A stretch of DNA of 64,000 nt from Rhodovulum euryhalinum (GTDB lineage Bacteria > Pseudomonadota > Alphaproteobacteria > Rhodobacterales > Rhodobacteraceae): NCBI RefSeq assembly GCF_004342445.1, contig NZ_SLWW01000004.1:1-64000 (forward strand), written 5' to 3'. Positions 55,155-64,000 of this stretch are shown here, in pieces; the stretch's first letter is position 1; each line of letters begins with the position of its first letter. The position numbers and the translations under genes are program-made. A model generated the notes under the pieces. It was not told the origin of the DNA. It ran no database searches and saw only the letters and a program-made list of their open reading frames with translations.

Positions 55155-56443
55155 TGGCGCTGCCGCAGGCGAAACAGACGGCGACCGAGGAACGGCTGGC
55201 CGGGCTGAACCTGCCTGCCGCACCGGGCTGGACACGCCCGGCGCGCGAGGCCGCGCTGGCGCGGGTGCAGGCGATGGGCATGCCGGGGCGGCGTGACGAA
55301 TACTGGCGTTTTACCAACCCGGCGGACTTCATTTCCGCCGTGCCGGTGCCCGCGACGCATCACGCGCGCCAGAAGGTTCCGGTCTTCGACGGCATGGACC
55401 GGGTCAGGCTGGTCTTCGTCGACGGGGTCTTCGATCCGGCCGCCTCGGACGATCCGGCGCTGGCGGGGGTCGAGATCACCCGTCTGGCCGAGGCCCAGGA
55501 CCAGGACATTCACTGGGCCGCCGAGCTTTACGGCGCACTGGAGGCGCGTGGCCAGAGCCCGGTTGCCCGGCCGCTGGCGGCGCTCAACACCGCCTTTGCG
55601 ACCGATGGCGTGCTGATCCGCGCGACGGGCCGGGCCGAGAAGCCGGTCAACCTGATCTACCAGCACGAGTCGGAAACCTCTGACGCGATCCTTCACCATG
55701 TCATCAAGGTCGAGGCAGGCGCCGACCTGACCATCCTGGAGAACGGCCCGGCCGCGGCGCGGTTCAACAAGGTGATGGAGGTCGACATCGCCGAGGGCGG
55801 CGCCTTCCACCATGTCCGGGTGCAGGGGCGCGACCATGACCGCCGCGCGGCCACCCATATCTTTGCCCGGCTCGGCCGCGAAAGCATGTTCAAGTCCTTC
55901 ACCATGACCGCGAACGGGGCGCTGACGCGCAACGAATGTGTGATCGAACTGGCGGGCGACGACGGCGTGGCCCATGTGGCGGGCGCCTGCCTGGGCGACG
56001 GGGCGGATTTCCACCATGACGACACGGTTTTCGTCACCCATGACGCCGAACGCTGTGAAAGCCGCCAGGTGTTCAAGAAGGTGCTGCGGAACGGCGCGAC
56101 CGGCGTTTTTCAGGGCAAGATCCTGGTTCGGCCCGGCGCCCAGAAGACCGACGGTTACCAGATCTCGCAATCGCTGCTGCTGGATGAGGACAGCCAGTTC
56201 CTGGTCAAGCCGGAGCTTGAGATCTATGCCGACGACGTGGCCTGTTCGCATGGCTCGACCAGTGGCGCCATCGACGAGACGGCGCTGTTCTACCTGCGCT
56301 CGCGCGGCGTGCCGCGGTCCGAGGCGGTGGACCTGATGGTTCTGTCCTTCATCGCCGAGGCGGTCGAGGAGATCGAATCGGACCAGATCCGTGACGAGAT
56401 CGTGGAGCGCCTGTCCCGGTGGCTGGCGCGGCACCGGAGGTAG
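55154..56443 (+). CDS. sufD: Fe-S cluster assembly protein SufD
   Basis: The 429-residue paralogue of SufB, completing SufBC2D. RRDEYWRFTNP near the N-terminus and the C-terminal DDVACSHGSTSGAIDETALFYLRSRG are SufD signatures, with the conserved histidine in CSHG. A GTG one codon upstream is an equally possible start. Confidence 0.96.
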   Translation: MALPQAKQTATEERLAGLNLPAAPGWTRPAREAALARVQAMGMPGRRDEYWRFTNPADFISAVPVPATHHARQKVPVFDGMDRVRLVFVDGVFDPAASDDPALAGVEITRLAEAQDQDIHWAAELYGALEARGQSPVARPLAALNTAFATDGVLIRATGRAEKPVNLIYQHESETSDAILHHVIKVEAGADLTILENGPAAARFNKVMEVDIAEGGAFHHVRVQGRDHDRRAATHIFARLGRESMFKSFTMTANGALTRNECVIELAGDDGVAHVAGACLGDGADFHHDDTVFVTHDAERCESRQVFKKVLRNGATGVFQGKILVRPGAQKTDGYQISQSLLLDEDSQFLVKPELEIYADDVACSHGSTSGAIDETALFYLRSRGVPRSEAVDLMVLSFIAEAVEEIESDQIRDEIVERLSRWLARHRR

Positions 56444-56444
56444 C

Positions 56445-56936
56445 ATGGCTGTCACGACGGAAATCCTGGCCACCTGGCGCGGTCCCCGCGCTGCGTTGCG
56501 CCGCCAGTTGCAGGCAGGCAAGCGCGAGGATCGCGCGCTGGCCTACCTGATGCTTGCCTGTTTCCTGATCTTCATCGCGCAATGGCCGCGGCTGGCGCGC
56601 GAGTCCTATTTCGATGCGTCGGTCCCGCTCGAGGCGCGGCTTGGCGCGGCGCTGTTCGGATGGATGGCGCTGGCGCCGCTTTTCTTCTACGGCATTGCGG
56701 CGTTCAGCCATCTCTTTGCGCGGATGGTCGGCGGCGCTGGCAGTTTCTTCGGGGCGCGTCTGGCGCTGTTCTGGTCGCTGCTGTCGGTGTCGCCGGCCTT
56801 TCTGCTGTACGGTCTGGTGGCCGGTTTCATCGGGGCCGGGGCGGCGCTGAATATCGTCGCGTCGCTTCTTACGGTTGCGTTCTTCGCGATCTGGATGTTG
56901 TCTCTGGCCGAGGCCGAGGCGCTCGGCCGTGCCTGA
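56445..56936 (+). CDS. YIP1-family membrane protein, first copy
   Basis: The 163-residue protein has four predicted transmembrane segments and an amphipathic N-terminus (ATWRGPRAALRRQL). Sequence style fits small YIP1-domain membrane proteins. Located 1 bp after sufD and ahead of a second, similar membrane protein gene. Function unknown; suf operons of related organisms carry such genes as I recall. Confidence 0.7.
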   Translation: MAVTTEILATWRGPRAALRRQLQAGKREDRALAYLMLACFLIFIAQWPRLARESYFDASVPLEARLGAALFGWMALAPLFFYGIAAFSHLFARMVGGAGSFFGARLALFWSLLSVSPAFLLYGLVAGFIGAGAALNIVASLLTVAFFAIWMLSLAEAEALGRA

Positions 56937-56955
56937 CATCCAGGGATATCGCCCC

Positions 56956-57558
56956 ATGCCCCAAAGCCCCCTTTCCCTGCTCGCGCTTGCGCGCGACACG
57001 ATCCGCGACCCGCGCGATGGGGCAAGGCGTGTCCTTGCGTTCGGCCTGCCCGAGGGCGTGCTCTGGCAGGCGCTTGTCGCCGTGGTGGCGATCAGCGTGC
57101 TGCTGACCCAGGCCGGCGAATATCTCGTGCCGACGCCGGTGGACCCGCTGTTGCCGGTCTTCATGGCGAACCCGATGCTGACCGCGGTGGTGCAGGGCGG
57201 TCTGCTGGTCGTCACGGTCTACGCGATCCACATCATCGGCCGCCGTTTTGGCGGCAGGGGAAGTTTCGCGGGCGCGCTGGCGCTGACCGTCTGGCTGCAG
57301 GTCATCATGCTGATGCTGCAGGTGGTGCAGACCGTGTTCCTGATCGTCCTGACCCCCCTGGCGGGCCTGGTCAGCATGTTCGGGATCGGCCTTTTCTTCT
57401 GGCTTCTCAGCCATTTCGTGGCCGCACTTCACGGCTTTCCCTCGGCCCTGAAGACCTTTGTCGCGATCATCGGCACGATGTTCGCCATGGTCTTCGGGAT
57501 GAGCCTCGTGATGTCGCTGCTCGGCATCACCTTTGGCGGAGCGCTGAGCGATGTATGA
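56956..57558 (+). CDS. YIP1-family membrane protein, second copy
   Basis: The 200-residue protein has about five transmembrane segments and the N-terminal LARDTIRDPRDGARRVLAFGLP expected of bacterial YIP1 proteins. A GTG at 56929 would extend it by nine residues; the ATG at 56956 has AGGGAT upstream. It overlaps the sufS start by 8 bp, so both YIP1 genes are tightly coupled to the suf genes. Confidence 0.75.
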   Translation: MPQSPLSLLALARDTIRDPRDGARRVLAFGLPEGVLWQALVAVVAISVLLTQAGEYLVPTPVDPLLPVFMANPMLTAVVQGGLLVVTVYAIHIIGRRFGGRGSFAGALALTVWLQVIMLMLQVVQTVFLIVLTPLAGLVSMFGIGLFFWLLSHFVAALHGFPSALKTFVAIIGTMFAMVFGMSLVMSLLGITFGGALSDV

Positions 57559-58771
57559 TGTCGAGAAAATCCGCGCCGATTTCCCGATCCTGTCCCGCAC
57601 CGTGAACGGCAAGCCGCTGGTCTATCTCGACAACGGCGCCTCGGCGCAAAAACCCAAGGCGGTGATCGACGCCGTCACCCGCGCCTATTCGCAGGAATAC
57701 GCGAACGTCCACCGCGGACTGCACACGCTGTCCAACATCGCCACCGAGAAATACGAGGCCGTGCGCGGCATCGTCGCACGGTTCCTGGGCGCGGCGGACG
57801 AGGACGAGATCGTGTTCACCAGCGGCTCGACCGAGGCGATCAACCTTGTCTCCTATGCCTGGGCCGCGCCACGCCTGCAGCCCGGCGACGAGATCGTGCT
57901 GTCGGTGATGGAACACCACGCCAATATCGTGCCCTGGCATTTCCTGCGCGAACGGCAGGGGGTGGTGCTGAAATGGGTAGATGTCGACGGGGCGGGCAAT
58001 CTCGACCCGCAGGCGGTGATCGACGCGATCGGCCCGAAGACGCGGCTGGTCGCCATCACCCACATGTCGAACGTGCTGGGCACCATCGTCGATGTCGCGG
58101 CCATCGTGCGGGGGGCGCAGGACAGGGGGGTGGCGGTGCTGGTCGACGGATCGCAGGCGGCCGTCCACATGCCCATCAATGTCGATGCGATCGGCGCCGA
58201 TTTCTACGCGATCACCGGGCACAAGCTTTACGGGCCCTCGGGGTCGGGCGCGATCCACATCCGCAAGGAGCGTCTGGCCGAGATGCGCCCGTTCCTCGGT
58301 GGCGGGGACATGATCCGCGAGGTTCACAAGGACGTCGTGACCTATGCCGATCCGCCGATGAAGTTCGAGGCGGGCACGCCCGGCATCGTCCAGCAGATCG
58401 GTCTGGGCGTGGCGCTCGACTACATGATGGGCGTCGGGATGGAAAAGATCGCCGCGCACGAGGCCGATATCGGGTCCTATGCGATGGACCGGTTGAAGGG
58501 GTTGAACTGGTTGCAGGTCTACGGCCATGCCGAACGGCGCGGCGCGATCTTCTCGTTCACGCTGGACGGCCCGGCGCATGCCCATGACATCTCGACCGTG
58601 CTTGACAAGAAGGGGGTCGCGGTGCGCGCGGGCACCCATTGCGCGGGACCGCTGATGGATCATTTCGGGCTCACCGCGACCTGCCGGGCTTCCTTCGCGA
58701 TGTACAACACCCGCCAGGAGGTCGACACGCTGGTCGAGGCGCTGGAGCTTTGCCACGACCTGTTTGCCTGA
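57551..58771 (+). CDS. sufS: Cysteine desulfurase SufS
   Basis: The 406-residue class II desulfurase has the PLP lysine in ITGHKLYGPSG (about residue 225) and the active cysteine in RAGTHCAGPLM (about residue 363). The VYLDNGASAQKP start and NVHRGLHTLS are diagnostic. It normally passes sulfur to SufE/SufU; neither gene is here, nor are sufA or sufT, since the next gene is on the other strand. Confidence 0.96.
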   Translation: MYDVEKIRADFPILSRTVNGKPLVYLDNGASAQKPKAVIDAVTRAYSQEYANVHRGLHTLSNIATEKYEAVRGIVARFLGAADEDEIVFTSGSTEAINLVSYAWAAPRLQPGDEIVLSVMEHHANIVPWHFLRERQGVVLKWVDVDGAGNLDPQAVIDAIGPKTRLVAITHMSNVLGTIVDVAAIVRGAQDRGVAVLVDGSQAAVHMPINVDAIGADFYAITGHKLYGPSGSGAIHIRKERLAEMRPFLGGGDMIREVHKDVVTYADPPMKFEAGTPGIVQQIGLGVALDYMMGVGMEKIAAHEADIGSYAMDRLKGLNWLQVYGHAERRGAIFSFTLDGPAHAHDISTVLDKKGVAVRAGTHCAGPLMDHFGLTATCRASFAMYNTRQEVDTLVEALELCHDLFA

Positions 58772-58783
58772 GGCGGCGGGCGG

Positions 58784-60301
58784 CTAGTCCAGCAGGGTGC
58801 CCAGCCCCACCAGCCGGTCGATGGGCGCGTAATCGTCGGTCAGGACCGTGGGGGCCGTGTCGGCCAGCAATCCGTCGATGAACCGGTCGTCGAGCGGGGC
58901 AAAGCTGCGCGGCTCGGGGGCGCGCAGCGCCAGTTCGTCAACCGGGCTTTGCGCCTGTCCCGCCACCAGCGCGAAGACCCGCCGCTCGCCGGGCTCGGGC
59001 GGCCGCATCTCGGTCCAGACCTCGACCGCGGGGAACACCTCGCGCAGCGTCGCCACGATCGCGGCCAGCGCCTCCAGCCGGTCGGCATGGTCGATCACCG
59101 TCATCACGTAGATGCCGTCGGCCACCAGCCGGTCGCGCACCAGTTCGAAGAACTCGCGCGTCACCAGATGCGCGGGCACCGCGATGTCGGTGAAGGCGTC
59201 GCCCACCACCACGTCGAAGCGCAGTTCGGGGCGCAGCAACAACGCCCGGCGCGCGTCCTGGTGGATGACCTGCGTGGTCTGCGGGTCGAACCAGAAGTCG
59301 CTGGCCGCGATCCGCGTCACCTCGGGGTCGATCTCGGCCACGGTGACCACGCCCGCCCCCCGCGCGGCCCAGATGCGCGGCACCGAATAGCTGCCGCCGC
59401 CGATGAAGAAGGCATGAAAGCGGCGGTCCTGCATGCGCATCCGGGTGATCCCGTCCAGCATCGCGGAATGTTCGGTATAGGCAAGCGTGGGGTCGTCCCG
59501 CCCCGAGATTCCGTGGGCCAGGTGGTCCAGCACCATCAGCCGCACCGCCCCAGGATCGCCGGGCTCCAGCTCGACGGTCCGGATGCAGAAATACTGGCTT
59601 TCCGCGTCGCAGATCCGGGGCAGGGCCAGCCCGCCGCCGGCCAGCCCCAGTGCCCCCGCCAGCGCCGCCAGCGCAGGCAGCCCCGGCCCAGCCGCGGCCA
59701 GCCGGAACATCATCGCCGCGACCACCCCGTAACAGGCCGTGACGGTGGCCAGCGTCAGCGCCGCGCCCAGCCACGAGATGAACAGGAACCCCGCCAGCAG
59801 CGTGCCCGCGATGGCGCCGATCGCGCCCGAGGCGAACATCGCCCCCAGCGCGTGCCCCGACCGTCCGCCGGCCCGGATCGCGACGATCGACAGTACCGGG
59901 GCCGGCACGCCCGCAAAGAACGAGGGCAGGAAGAACACCGCCGCCGCCAGCAGCGTGATTGCCGCCAGCGGCTGGTCGAGCCCTTCGAGCACCGGCCCCG
60001 CCACCTGCCGCAGCAGCAGCACCGCCCCGCCGGTCGTGACCGCCGCGCCCAGCATCGCCCACCCGGTCACGCGCAACGCCGGTCCCGTCTCGCGCTCGGC
60101 GATCCGCCCGCCCCACCAGTGTCCGGCCGAAAACCCTGCCAGCACCACCGCGATCACCGCCGTCCAGGTGTAGAGCGACATGCCCACATAGGGCGCGATC
60201 ATGCGGCCCGCCACGATCTCGACCACCAGGCTCGCGGCCGAGACCACGGCTTGCAGCGTGACGAGCAGCCAGAGCGGTGCGGGGCGGTGGGGTCGTGTCA
60301 T
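58784..60301 (-). CDS. Membrane-anchored spermidine-synthase-like protein
   Basis: The 505-residue protein has an N-terminal domain of about seven transmembrane helices (residues 10-220) and a C-terminal Rossmann domain with FIGGGSYSVPR, VAEIDPEVT and DVVVGDAFTD, the spermidine synthase-like nucleotide-binding pattern. Such polytopic SpeE-like proteins are common and usually of unknown substrate; polyamine synthesis is not assured. The minus-strand gene converges on sufS. The 122-bp gap before the tRNA holds its promoter. Confidence 0.85.
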   Translation of the reverse strand: MTRPHRPAPLWLLVTLQAVVSAASLVVEIVAGRMIAPYVGMSLYTWTAVIAVVLAGFSAGHWWGGRIAERETGPALRVTGWAMLGAAVTTGGAVLLLRQVAGPVLEGLDQPLAAITLLAAAVFFLPSFFAGVPAPVLSIVAIRAGGRSGHALGAMFASGAIGAIAGTLLAGFLFISWLGAALTLATVTACYGVVAAMMFRLAAAGPGLPALAALAGALGLAGGGLALPRICDAESQYFCIRTVELEPGDPGAVRLMVLDHLAHGISGRDDPTLAYTEHSAMLDGITRMRMQDRRFHAFFIGGGSYSVPRIWAARGAGVVTVAEIDPEVTRIAASDFWFDPQTTQVIHQDARRALLLRPELRFDVVVGDAFTDIAVPAHLVTREFFELVRDRLVADGIYVMTVIDHADRLEALAAIVATLREVFPAVEVWTEMRPPEPGERRVFALVAGQAQSPVDELALRAPEPRSFAPLDDRFIDGLLADTAPTVLTDDYAPIDRLVGLGTLLD

Positions 60302-60423
60302 GGCCAAGGCTCGTCTCTGCGGGTTTCCGGACATTAGCGAGCCGCGGACCGGTCTCCGCAAGCGGTTTTTCCCGGCATTTCCGATTGCGGCCGCCCGCGC
60401 GCGCCGCTATATCCCGTGTTGAA

Positions 60424-60500
60424 GCACCCGTAGCTCAGCTGGATAGAGTGCTGCCCTCCGAAGGCAGAGGTCACAGGTTCGAATCCTGTCGGGTGCGCCA
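60424..60500 (+). tRNA. tRNA-Arg (anticodon CCG)
   Basis: A complete 77-nt cloverleaf. Acceptor GCACCCG pairs with CGGGTGC, then G and an encoded CCA. The anticodon stem CTGCC/GGCAG encloses the loop CTCCGAA, giving anticodon CCG (codon CGG, arginine). The D and T arms (CAGGTTCGAATCCTG) are normal. Confidence 0.97.
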
Positions 60501-60821
60501 ATATTATCAGATACTTATGGGGAAGTGGCGCCGGTCTCTCAGGGATCGGGTAAGCGATAGGTAAGCCGCCGACTCCCCCGAACCCATCTGAAACCATCCT
60601 GAATCGTTGCCCGCATCCGGTTTCCCCGCCGCCCTTGCCGCCCGCTGGGACCACCTGCGCGCCCAGCCGCCCGCGACGGACGCGGATGACGTTGCCCCCG
60701 ACTTTTATCCAGCGTGAGCGAGACTCCGGGTCTGAGTTTTGCTGTTTTCGGCGGCGTGGGCAACGGGGGCTGGCGCGGAGCTTTGCCGATGGCGCAGCGT
60801 CAGGCAGGTTTCTCCGCGCCA
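60501..60821. other. Gene-free region downstream of tRNA-Arg
   Basis: About 320 bp with no credible gene. It starts with an AT-rich stretch (ATATTATCAGATACTT) and contains a tandem-like GGTAAGCGATAGGTAAGCC. It may be a degraded end of an integrated element, since tRNA-Arg 3' ends are frequent integration sites, but no second copy of the tRNA end or integrase gene is in the window. Confidence 0.35.
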
Positions 60822-61835
60822 TCAGCCCCCCGTATGGCTCATGTGCCGCGACACCTGCCCGTCCGGCGTCTGCCGGGAATAGTCGAAATCGTGGCCTTTG
60901 GGCTTCAACGCGATGGCTGCGCGGATGGCCTCTGCCAGTGGCGCATCGTCGTCGGGGTGCGCGCGAAGCGGCCCGCGCAGGTCGGCCATGTCCTCCTGGC
61001 CGAGGCACATGAACAGCTCGCCGGTGCAGGTGAGGCGCACGCGGTTGCAGCTTTCGCAGAAATTGTGGGACAGCGGCGTGATGAAGCCGATCTTCTGGCC
61101 CGTCTCCTCCAGTCGCACGTAGCGCGCCGGGCCGCCGGTGCGCTCGGCCAGGTCGACCGTGGTGAACCGTTCCTCCAGCCGCGCGCGGACGTCCCTGACC
61201 GACCAGTATTGCCCGACCCGGTCCTCGTTGCCCAGATCGCCCATCGGCATCACCTCGATGAAGGTCAGGTCCATGTCGCGGGACGCGCACCAGTCGACGA
61301 GGTCGAACAGTTCCTCCTCGTTGAAGCCTTTCAGCGCCACGGTGTTGATCTTGATCCGAAGTCCCGCCTCCTGCGCGGCGTCGATGCCGCTCAGCACCTG
61401 GCCGAGCCTGCCCCAGCGGGTGACGCGGGCGAATTTTTCGGCGTCCAGCGTATCCAGGCTGACATTCACCCGGCGCACGCCCGCCGCGGCCAGATCGTCC
61501 GCAAAGCGTTCCAGTTGCGAGCCGTTCGTCGTCAGCGTCACCTCATCCAGCGCGCCGGTATCGAGATGCCGGCCGATCGACCGGAAGAAGGTCAGGATGT
61601 CGCGGCGCACCAGGGGCTCGCCCCCAGTGATGCGCAGCTTGCGCACGCCCAGCCCGATGAACGCGGAACAGAGCCGGTCCAGTTCCTCCAGCGTCAGAAG
61701 CTCTTTCTTCGGCAGGAAGGTCATGTTCTCTGCCATGCAGTAGACGCAGCGGAAATCGCACCGGTCGGTGACCGAGACGCGCAGGTAGGTGATCGCGCGG
61801 GCGAAGGGGTCGATGAGGGGTGGCTGCTGCAACAT
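60822..61835 (-). CDS. moaA: GTP 3',8-cyclase (molybdenum cofactor biosynthesis)
   Basis: The 337-residue radical-SAM enzyme performs the first step of molybdopterin synthesis from GTP. The N-terminal cluster motif CDFRCVYC (CxxxCxxC) binds SAM, and the C-terminal cluster cysteines are in [11 protein letters not shown]...C. The C-terminus ends in GG, as MoaA requires. The ATG at 61835 gives the usual length; an upstream frame extension lacks family similarity. The single moaA has no other mo genes next to it. Confidence 0.96.
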   Translation of the reverse strand: MLQQPPLIDPFARAITYLRVSVTDRCDFRCVYCMAENMTFLPKKELLTLEELDRLCSAFIGLGVRKLRITGGEPLVRRDILTFFRSIGRHLDTGALDEVTLTTNGSQLERFADDLAAAGVRRVNVSLDTLDAEKFARVTRWGRLGQVLSGIDAAQEAGLRIKINTVALKGFNEEELFDLVDWCASRDMDLTFIEVMPMGDLGNEDRVGQYWSVRDVRARLEERFTTVDLAERTGGPARYVRLEETGQKIGFITPLSHNFCESCNRVRLTCTGELFMCLGQEDMADLRGPLRAHPDDDAPLAEAIRAAIALKPKGHDFDYSRQTPDGQVSRHMSHTGG

Positions 61836-61934
61836 GCCGCAGAAGGTAGGGGCGCGCAGCTGTTGTCGCAAGCGTCTTTCGGGGGCGGGCACAAGCGGCT
61901 AGGCTGGCATCGAACGGCCAGGGAGGCGGACCGG

Positions 61935-62396
61935 ATGGCACGGACGGGCGGAATGTGGGCGGCGCTGGCGCTTGCGGGCTGTGCGGCGGTTCCGGCAGAG
62001 CGGCCGGTATCCCCGGCCGAGCCCGGCGCGCCGCTTTCGGTGCTGCGCCCGCCACCGCCCGGGGCGCGAACCGCCGAGGCGTTCGATACCACCACGCCCG
62101 CCGAGCGCGCGGCCGCCACCGCCGCGCCGCGCGCGCCCGAGGCGTTGCTGGGCCGGACCGTGGCCAGTCTCGGCGATCCGGCAGATCCGGGATTCTGGGC
62201 GGTGACGCCGCTGGTCGCCCGCGTGCAGCCGGGGCGCCTGGTGGATTCGGCGACCGGGTTCAGCGTGCTGGTCGAACTGCGCCCGCGCGAGGCCGAGGCG
62301 GGGGCGGGCACGCTGGTCTCGCTGCCGGCGCTGCGTGCGCTGGGGGTGCCGCTGACGGCGCTGCGCGAGATCTCGGTCTTCGGCGCGGCGCCCTGA
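61935..62396 (+). CDS. Small lipoprotein, conserved hypothetical
   Basis: The 153-residue protein has a short lipoprotein signal with lipobox LAGC (cysteine near residue 16), then a Pro/Ala-rich stretch and a conserved C-terminal part (TVASLGDPADPGFWAVTPLV...). I recall similar Rhodobacterales lipoproteins, sometimes mislabelled as galactarate dehydratase; no enzyme motif is visible. GGAGGCGGA precedes the ATG. Confidence 0.8.
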   Translation: MARTGGMWAALALAGCAAVPAERPVSPAEPGAPLSVLRPPPPGARTAEAFDTTTPAERAAATAAPRAPEALLGRTVASLGDPADPGFWAVTPLVARVQPGRLVDSATGFSVLVELRPREAEAGAGTLVSLPALRALGVPLTALREISVFGAAP

Positions 62397-62414
62397 GGCG
62401 GAGGGGAGGGGCGG

Positions 62415-64000
62415 ATGGACGACCGCAGGCTTCTGCCGGTTCAGGACGACTGGGACATGATGCGGGCAGGGTTCCGGTGGCAGGTTCCCGAGCGGTTCAA
62501 CATCGCGCGGGCCTGCTGCGACGACTGGGCGGACGAGGACCCCGCCCGGATCGCGGTGATCGACGCGAGCGATGGCGACCGGGACTGGAGCTATGGCGCG
62601 CTCAAGGATGCCTCGGACCGGCTGGCCACGGTGATGGCGGCCTCGGGCGTGGGGCCGGGCGACCGGGTGGCGGTGCTGCTGCCGCAGGCGCCCGCGGTGC
62701 TGGTGGCGCATTTTGCCGCCTACAAGATCGGCGCCGTGGTGCTGCCGCTGTTCACCCTGTTCGGGCCGGACGCGCTGGCATACCGGCTGGCCGACAGCGG
62801 CACCCGGCTGGTCGTCACCGATGCCGAGGGGGCGGGCAAGCTGGCGGCGCTGCGCGACCGGCTGCCCGATCTGACGCATGTGCTGTCTGTCGACGGCGGC
62901 CCGGCGCGCGATCTGTGGGCCGAGATCGCCGCCGCCCGGCCGATCGCCGCGCCCCGCGACACGCTGGCCGAGGATCCGGCGGTTCTGATCTACACCTCGG
63001 GCACCACCGGCCCGCCCAAGGGCGCGCTGCACGCCCACCGCTTCCTGATCGGGCATTTGCCGTCGATCGAGCTGCACCACCGCGGCTTTCCGCAACCTGG
63101 CGATCGCGGCTGGACGCCGGCGGACTGGGCCTGGATCGGCGGGCTGATGGACATGGCGATGCCGTGCCTTTACTACGGCGTGCCGCTGGTGGCCTGCCGG
63201 ATGCGCAAGTTCGACCCGGTGGACGCCTGGGCGCTGATCGACCGGCTGAAGGTGCGCAACCTGTTCCTGCCGCCCACCGCGCTCAAGCTGATGCGCGGCA
63301 CACCGGTCCCGCCGGGGGTGCGCCTGCGCAGCGTGGGATCAGGCGGCGAGAGCCTGGGCGCCGACCTGCTGGACTGGGGCCACCGGACGCTGGGGCTGAC
63401 CATCTGCGAATTCTATGGCCAGACCGAGTGCAACCTTGTCATCACCTGCGTGCCCGAGTTGATGAAGGCGCCGCCGGGGGCGATGGGGCGGGCGGTGCCG
63501 GGCTTTGACGTGGCGGTGATCGGGGCGGACGGCGCGCCCGTGCCCCCCGGTACGCTGGGCGAGATCGCGGTCAAGCGGGGTGCGGCCTCGATGTTCCTGG
63601 GCTATTGGGGGCTGCCCGACAAGACCGCCGCCAAGTTCTCGGGCGAGTGGATGCGCACGGGCGATCTGGGGATCTGCGATCCGGCCGGGCATTTCACCTA
63701 TGTCGCGCGCGACGACGACGTGATCACCTCGGCCGGCTACCGGATCGGCCCGACCGAGATCGAAAATTGCCTTGTCGGCCATCCCGACGTGGTGATGGCC
63801 GCCGTGGTGGGCGAGCCCGATCCCGTGCGGACCGAGATCGTGGTCGCCCACGTGGTGCTGCGCGAGGGCGCGGAATGGCAGGGGCTGGAAGAGGCGTTGA
63901 TCCAGCGGGTGCGGGACCATGTCAGCCCCCATCTTGCCCCCCGCAAGGTGATCCGGGCCGACAGCCTGCCGATGACCGCGACCGGCAAGATCATGCGCCG
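62415..64000 (+). CDS. AMP-forming acyl-CoA synthetase, truncated by the window end
   Basis: An open frame from an ATG behind GGGGAGGGG runs to the window edge (about 528 residues). It has the P-loop YTSGTTGPPKG, the FYGQTE adenine motif, the MRTGDLG hinge and a final TGKIMRR with the catalytic lysine, so only a few C-terminal residues are missing. It resembles medium-chain/short-chain acyl-CoA synthetases related to AcsA. The N-terminal segment FNIARACCDDWA is typical. Substrate unknown. Confidence 0.88.
   Translation, partial: MDDRRLLPVQDDWDMMRAGFRWQVPERFNIARACCDDWADEDPARIAVIDASDGDRDWSYGALKDASDRLATVMAASGVGPGDRVAVLLPQAPAVLVAHFAAYKIGAVVLPLFTLFGPDALAYRLADSGTRLVVTDAEGAGKLAALRDRLPDLTHVLSVDGGPARDLWAEIAAARPIAAPRDTLAEDPAVLIYTSGTTGPPKGALHAHRFLIGHLPSIELHHRGFPQPGDRGWTPADWAWIGGLMDMAMPCLYYGVPLVACRMRKFDPVDAWALIDRLKVRNLFLPPTALKLMRGTPVPPGVRLRSVGSGGESLGADLLDWGHRTLGLTICEFYGQTECNLVITCVPELMKAPPGAMGRAVPGFDVAVIGADGAPVPPGTLGEIAVKRGAASMFLGYWGLPDKTAAKFSGEWMRTGDLGICDPAGHFTYVARDDDVITSAGYRIGPTEIENCLVGHPDVVMAAVVGEPDPVRTEIVVAHVVLREGAEWQGLEEALIQRVRDHVSPHLAPRKVIRADSLPMTATGKIMR

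Noticed and set aside
60539-60763. Small minus-strand frame downstream of tRNA-Arg
   Set aside because: Arg/Gly/Pro-rich product with no recognisable motif or ribosome site; treated as gene-free.

Overview
The window is a GC-rich, gene-dense alphaproteobacterial chromosome segment, most likely from a halotolerant member of the Rhodobacterales. Supporting signs are an H-NS-like HvrA protein, an ectRABC-ask operon, an isc-suf operon led by an IscR that lacks the usual cysteine cluster, TRAP transport, LuxI/LuxR quorum sensing, and many 4-bp ATGA gene overlaps. No phage, insertion sequence or CRISPR array is visible.

Layout. (1) 1-1794: end of a chemoreceptor gene with a CheR/CheB-docking tail, then cheB and cheD. 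(2) 1872-12201: a minus-strand operon for a TRAP transporter (dctP, dctQ, dctM), an indolepyruvate-type ferredoxin oxidoreductase (iorA, iorB fused to a ferredoxin) and a three-subunit 2-oxoacid oxidoreductase (korA, korB, gamma subunit). Divergent to it are a PaaI-type thioesterase and phenylacetate-CoA ligase, so the locus looks like a route for aryl-pyruvates or aryl-acetates. (3) 12302-19908: three exported proteins of uncertain function, a nucleotide-sugar epimerase, hvrA and a phosphohexomutase. (4) 20076-22113: AHL synthase, full LuxR regulator, and a divergent protein that is only an AHL-binding domain. (5) 22247-34408: a DUF3141 protein, a MaoC/phosphotransacetylase fusion, acetate kinase, PEP synthase, an acetate-CoA-ligase-like enzyme, a fused E1 alpha-beta 2-oxoacid dehydrogenase, E2 and an acyl carrier protein. 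A perfect FNR box sits 41.5 bp upstream of the inferred start point of the PEP synthase operon. (6) 34570-38655: a small ion channel and a YnjBCD-type ABC transporter. (7) 38834-43357: the ectoine operon and its MarR regulator. (8) 43487-50475: clpP-clpX, a Rid protein, isocitrate dehydrogenase, a small membrane protein with a chemoreceptor, a small hypothetical protein and a hydrolase. (9) 50625-58771: the isc-suf iron-sulfur operon, interleaved with four accessory genes, three of them for membrane proteins. (10) 58784-64000: a membrane-anchored spermidine-synthase-like protein, tRNA-Arg(CCG), moaA, a lipoprotein and an acyl-CoA synthetase cut by the window end.

The strongest candidates for an undescribed system are the FNR-controlled acetyl/pyruvate cluster with its own acyl carrier protein (region 5), the hybrid IOR/KOR complex with its own transporter (region 2), and the LuxR pair with a DNA-binding-less partner (region 4). 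Two regulatory observations also stand out: an AT-rich island inside iscS carrying an Irr/ICE-like palindrome, and a dispersed hairpin repeat seen three times, once apparently supplying the ribosome binding site of iscS. All functions are assigned by reading motifs and recalling families; no database search was run.
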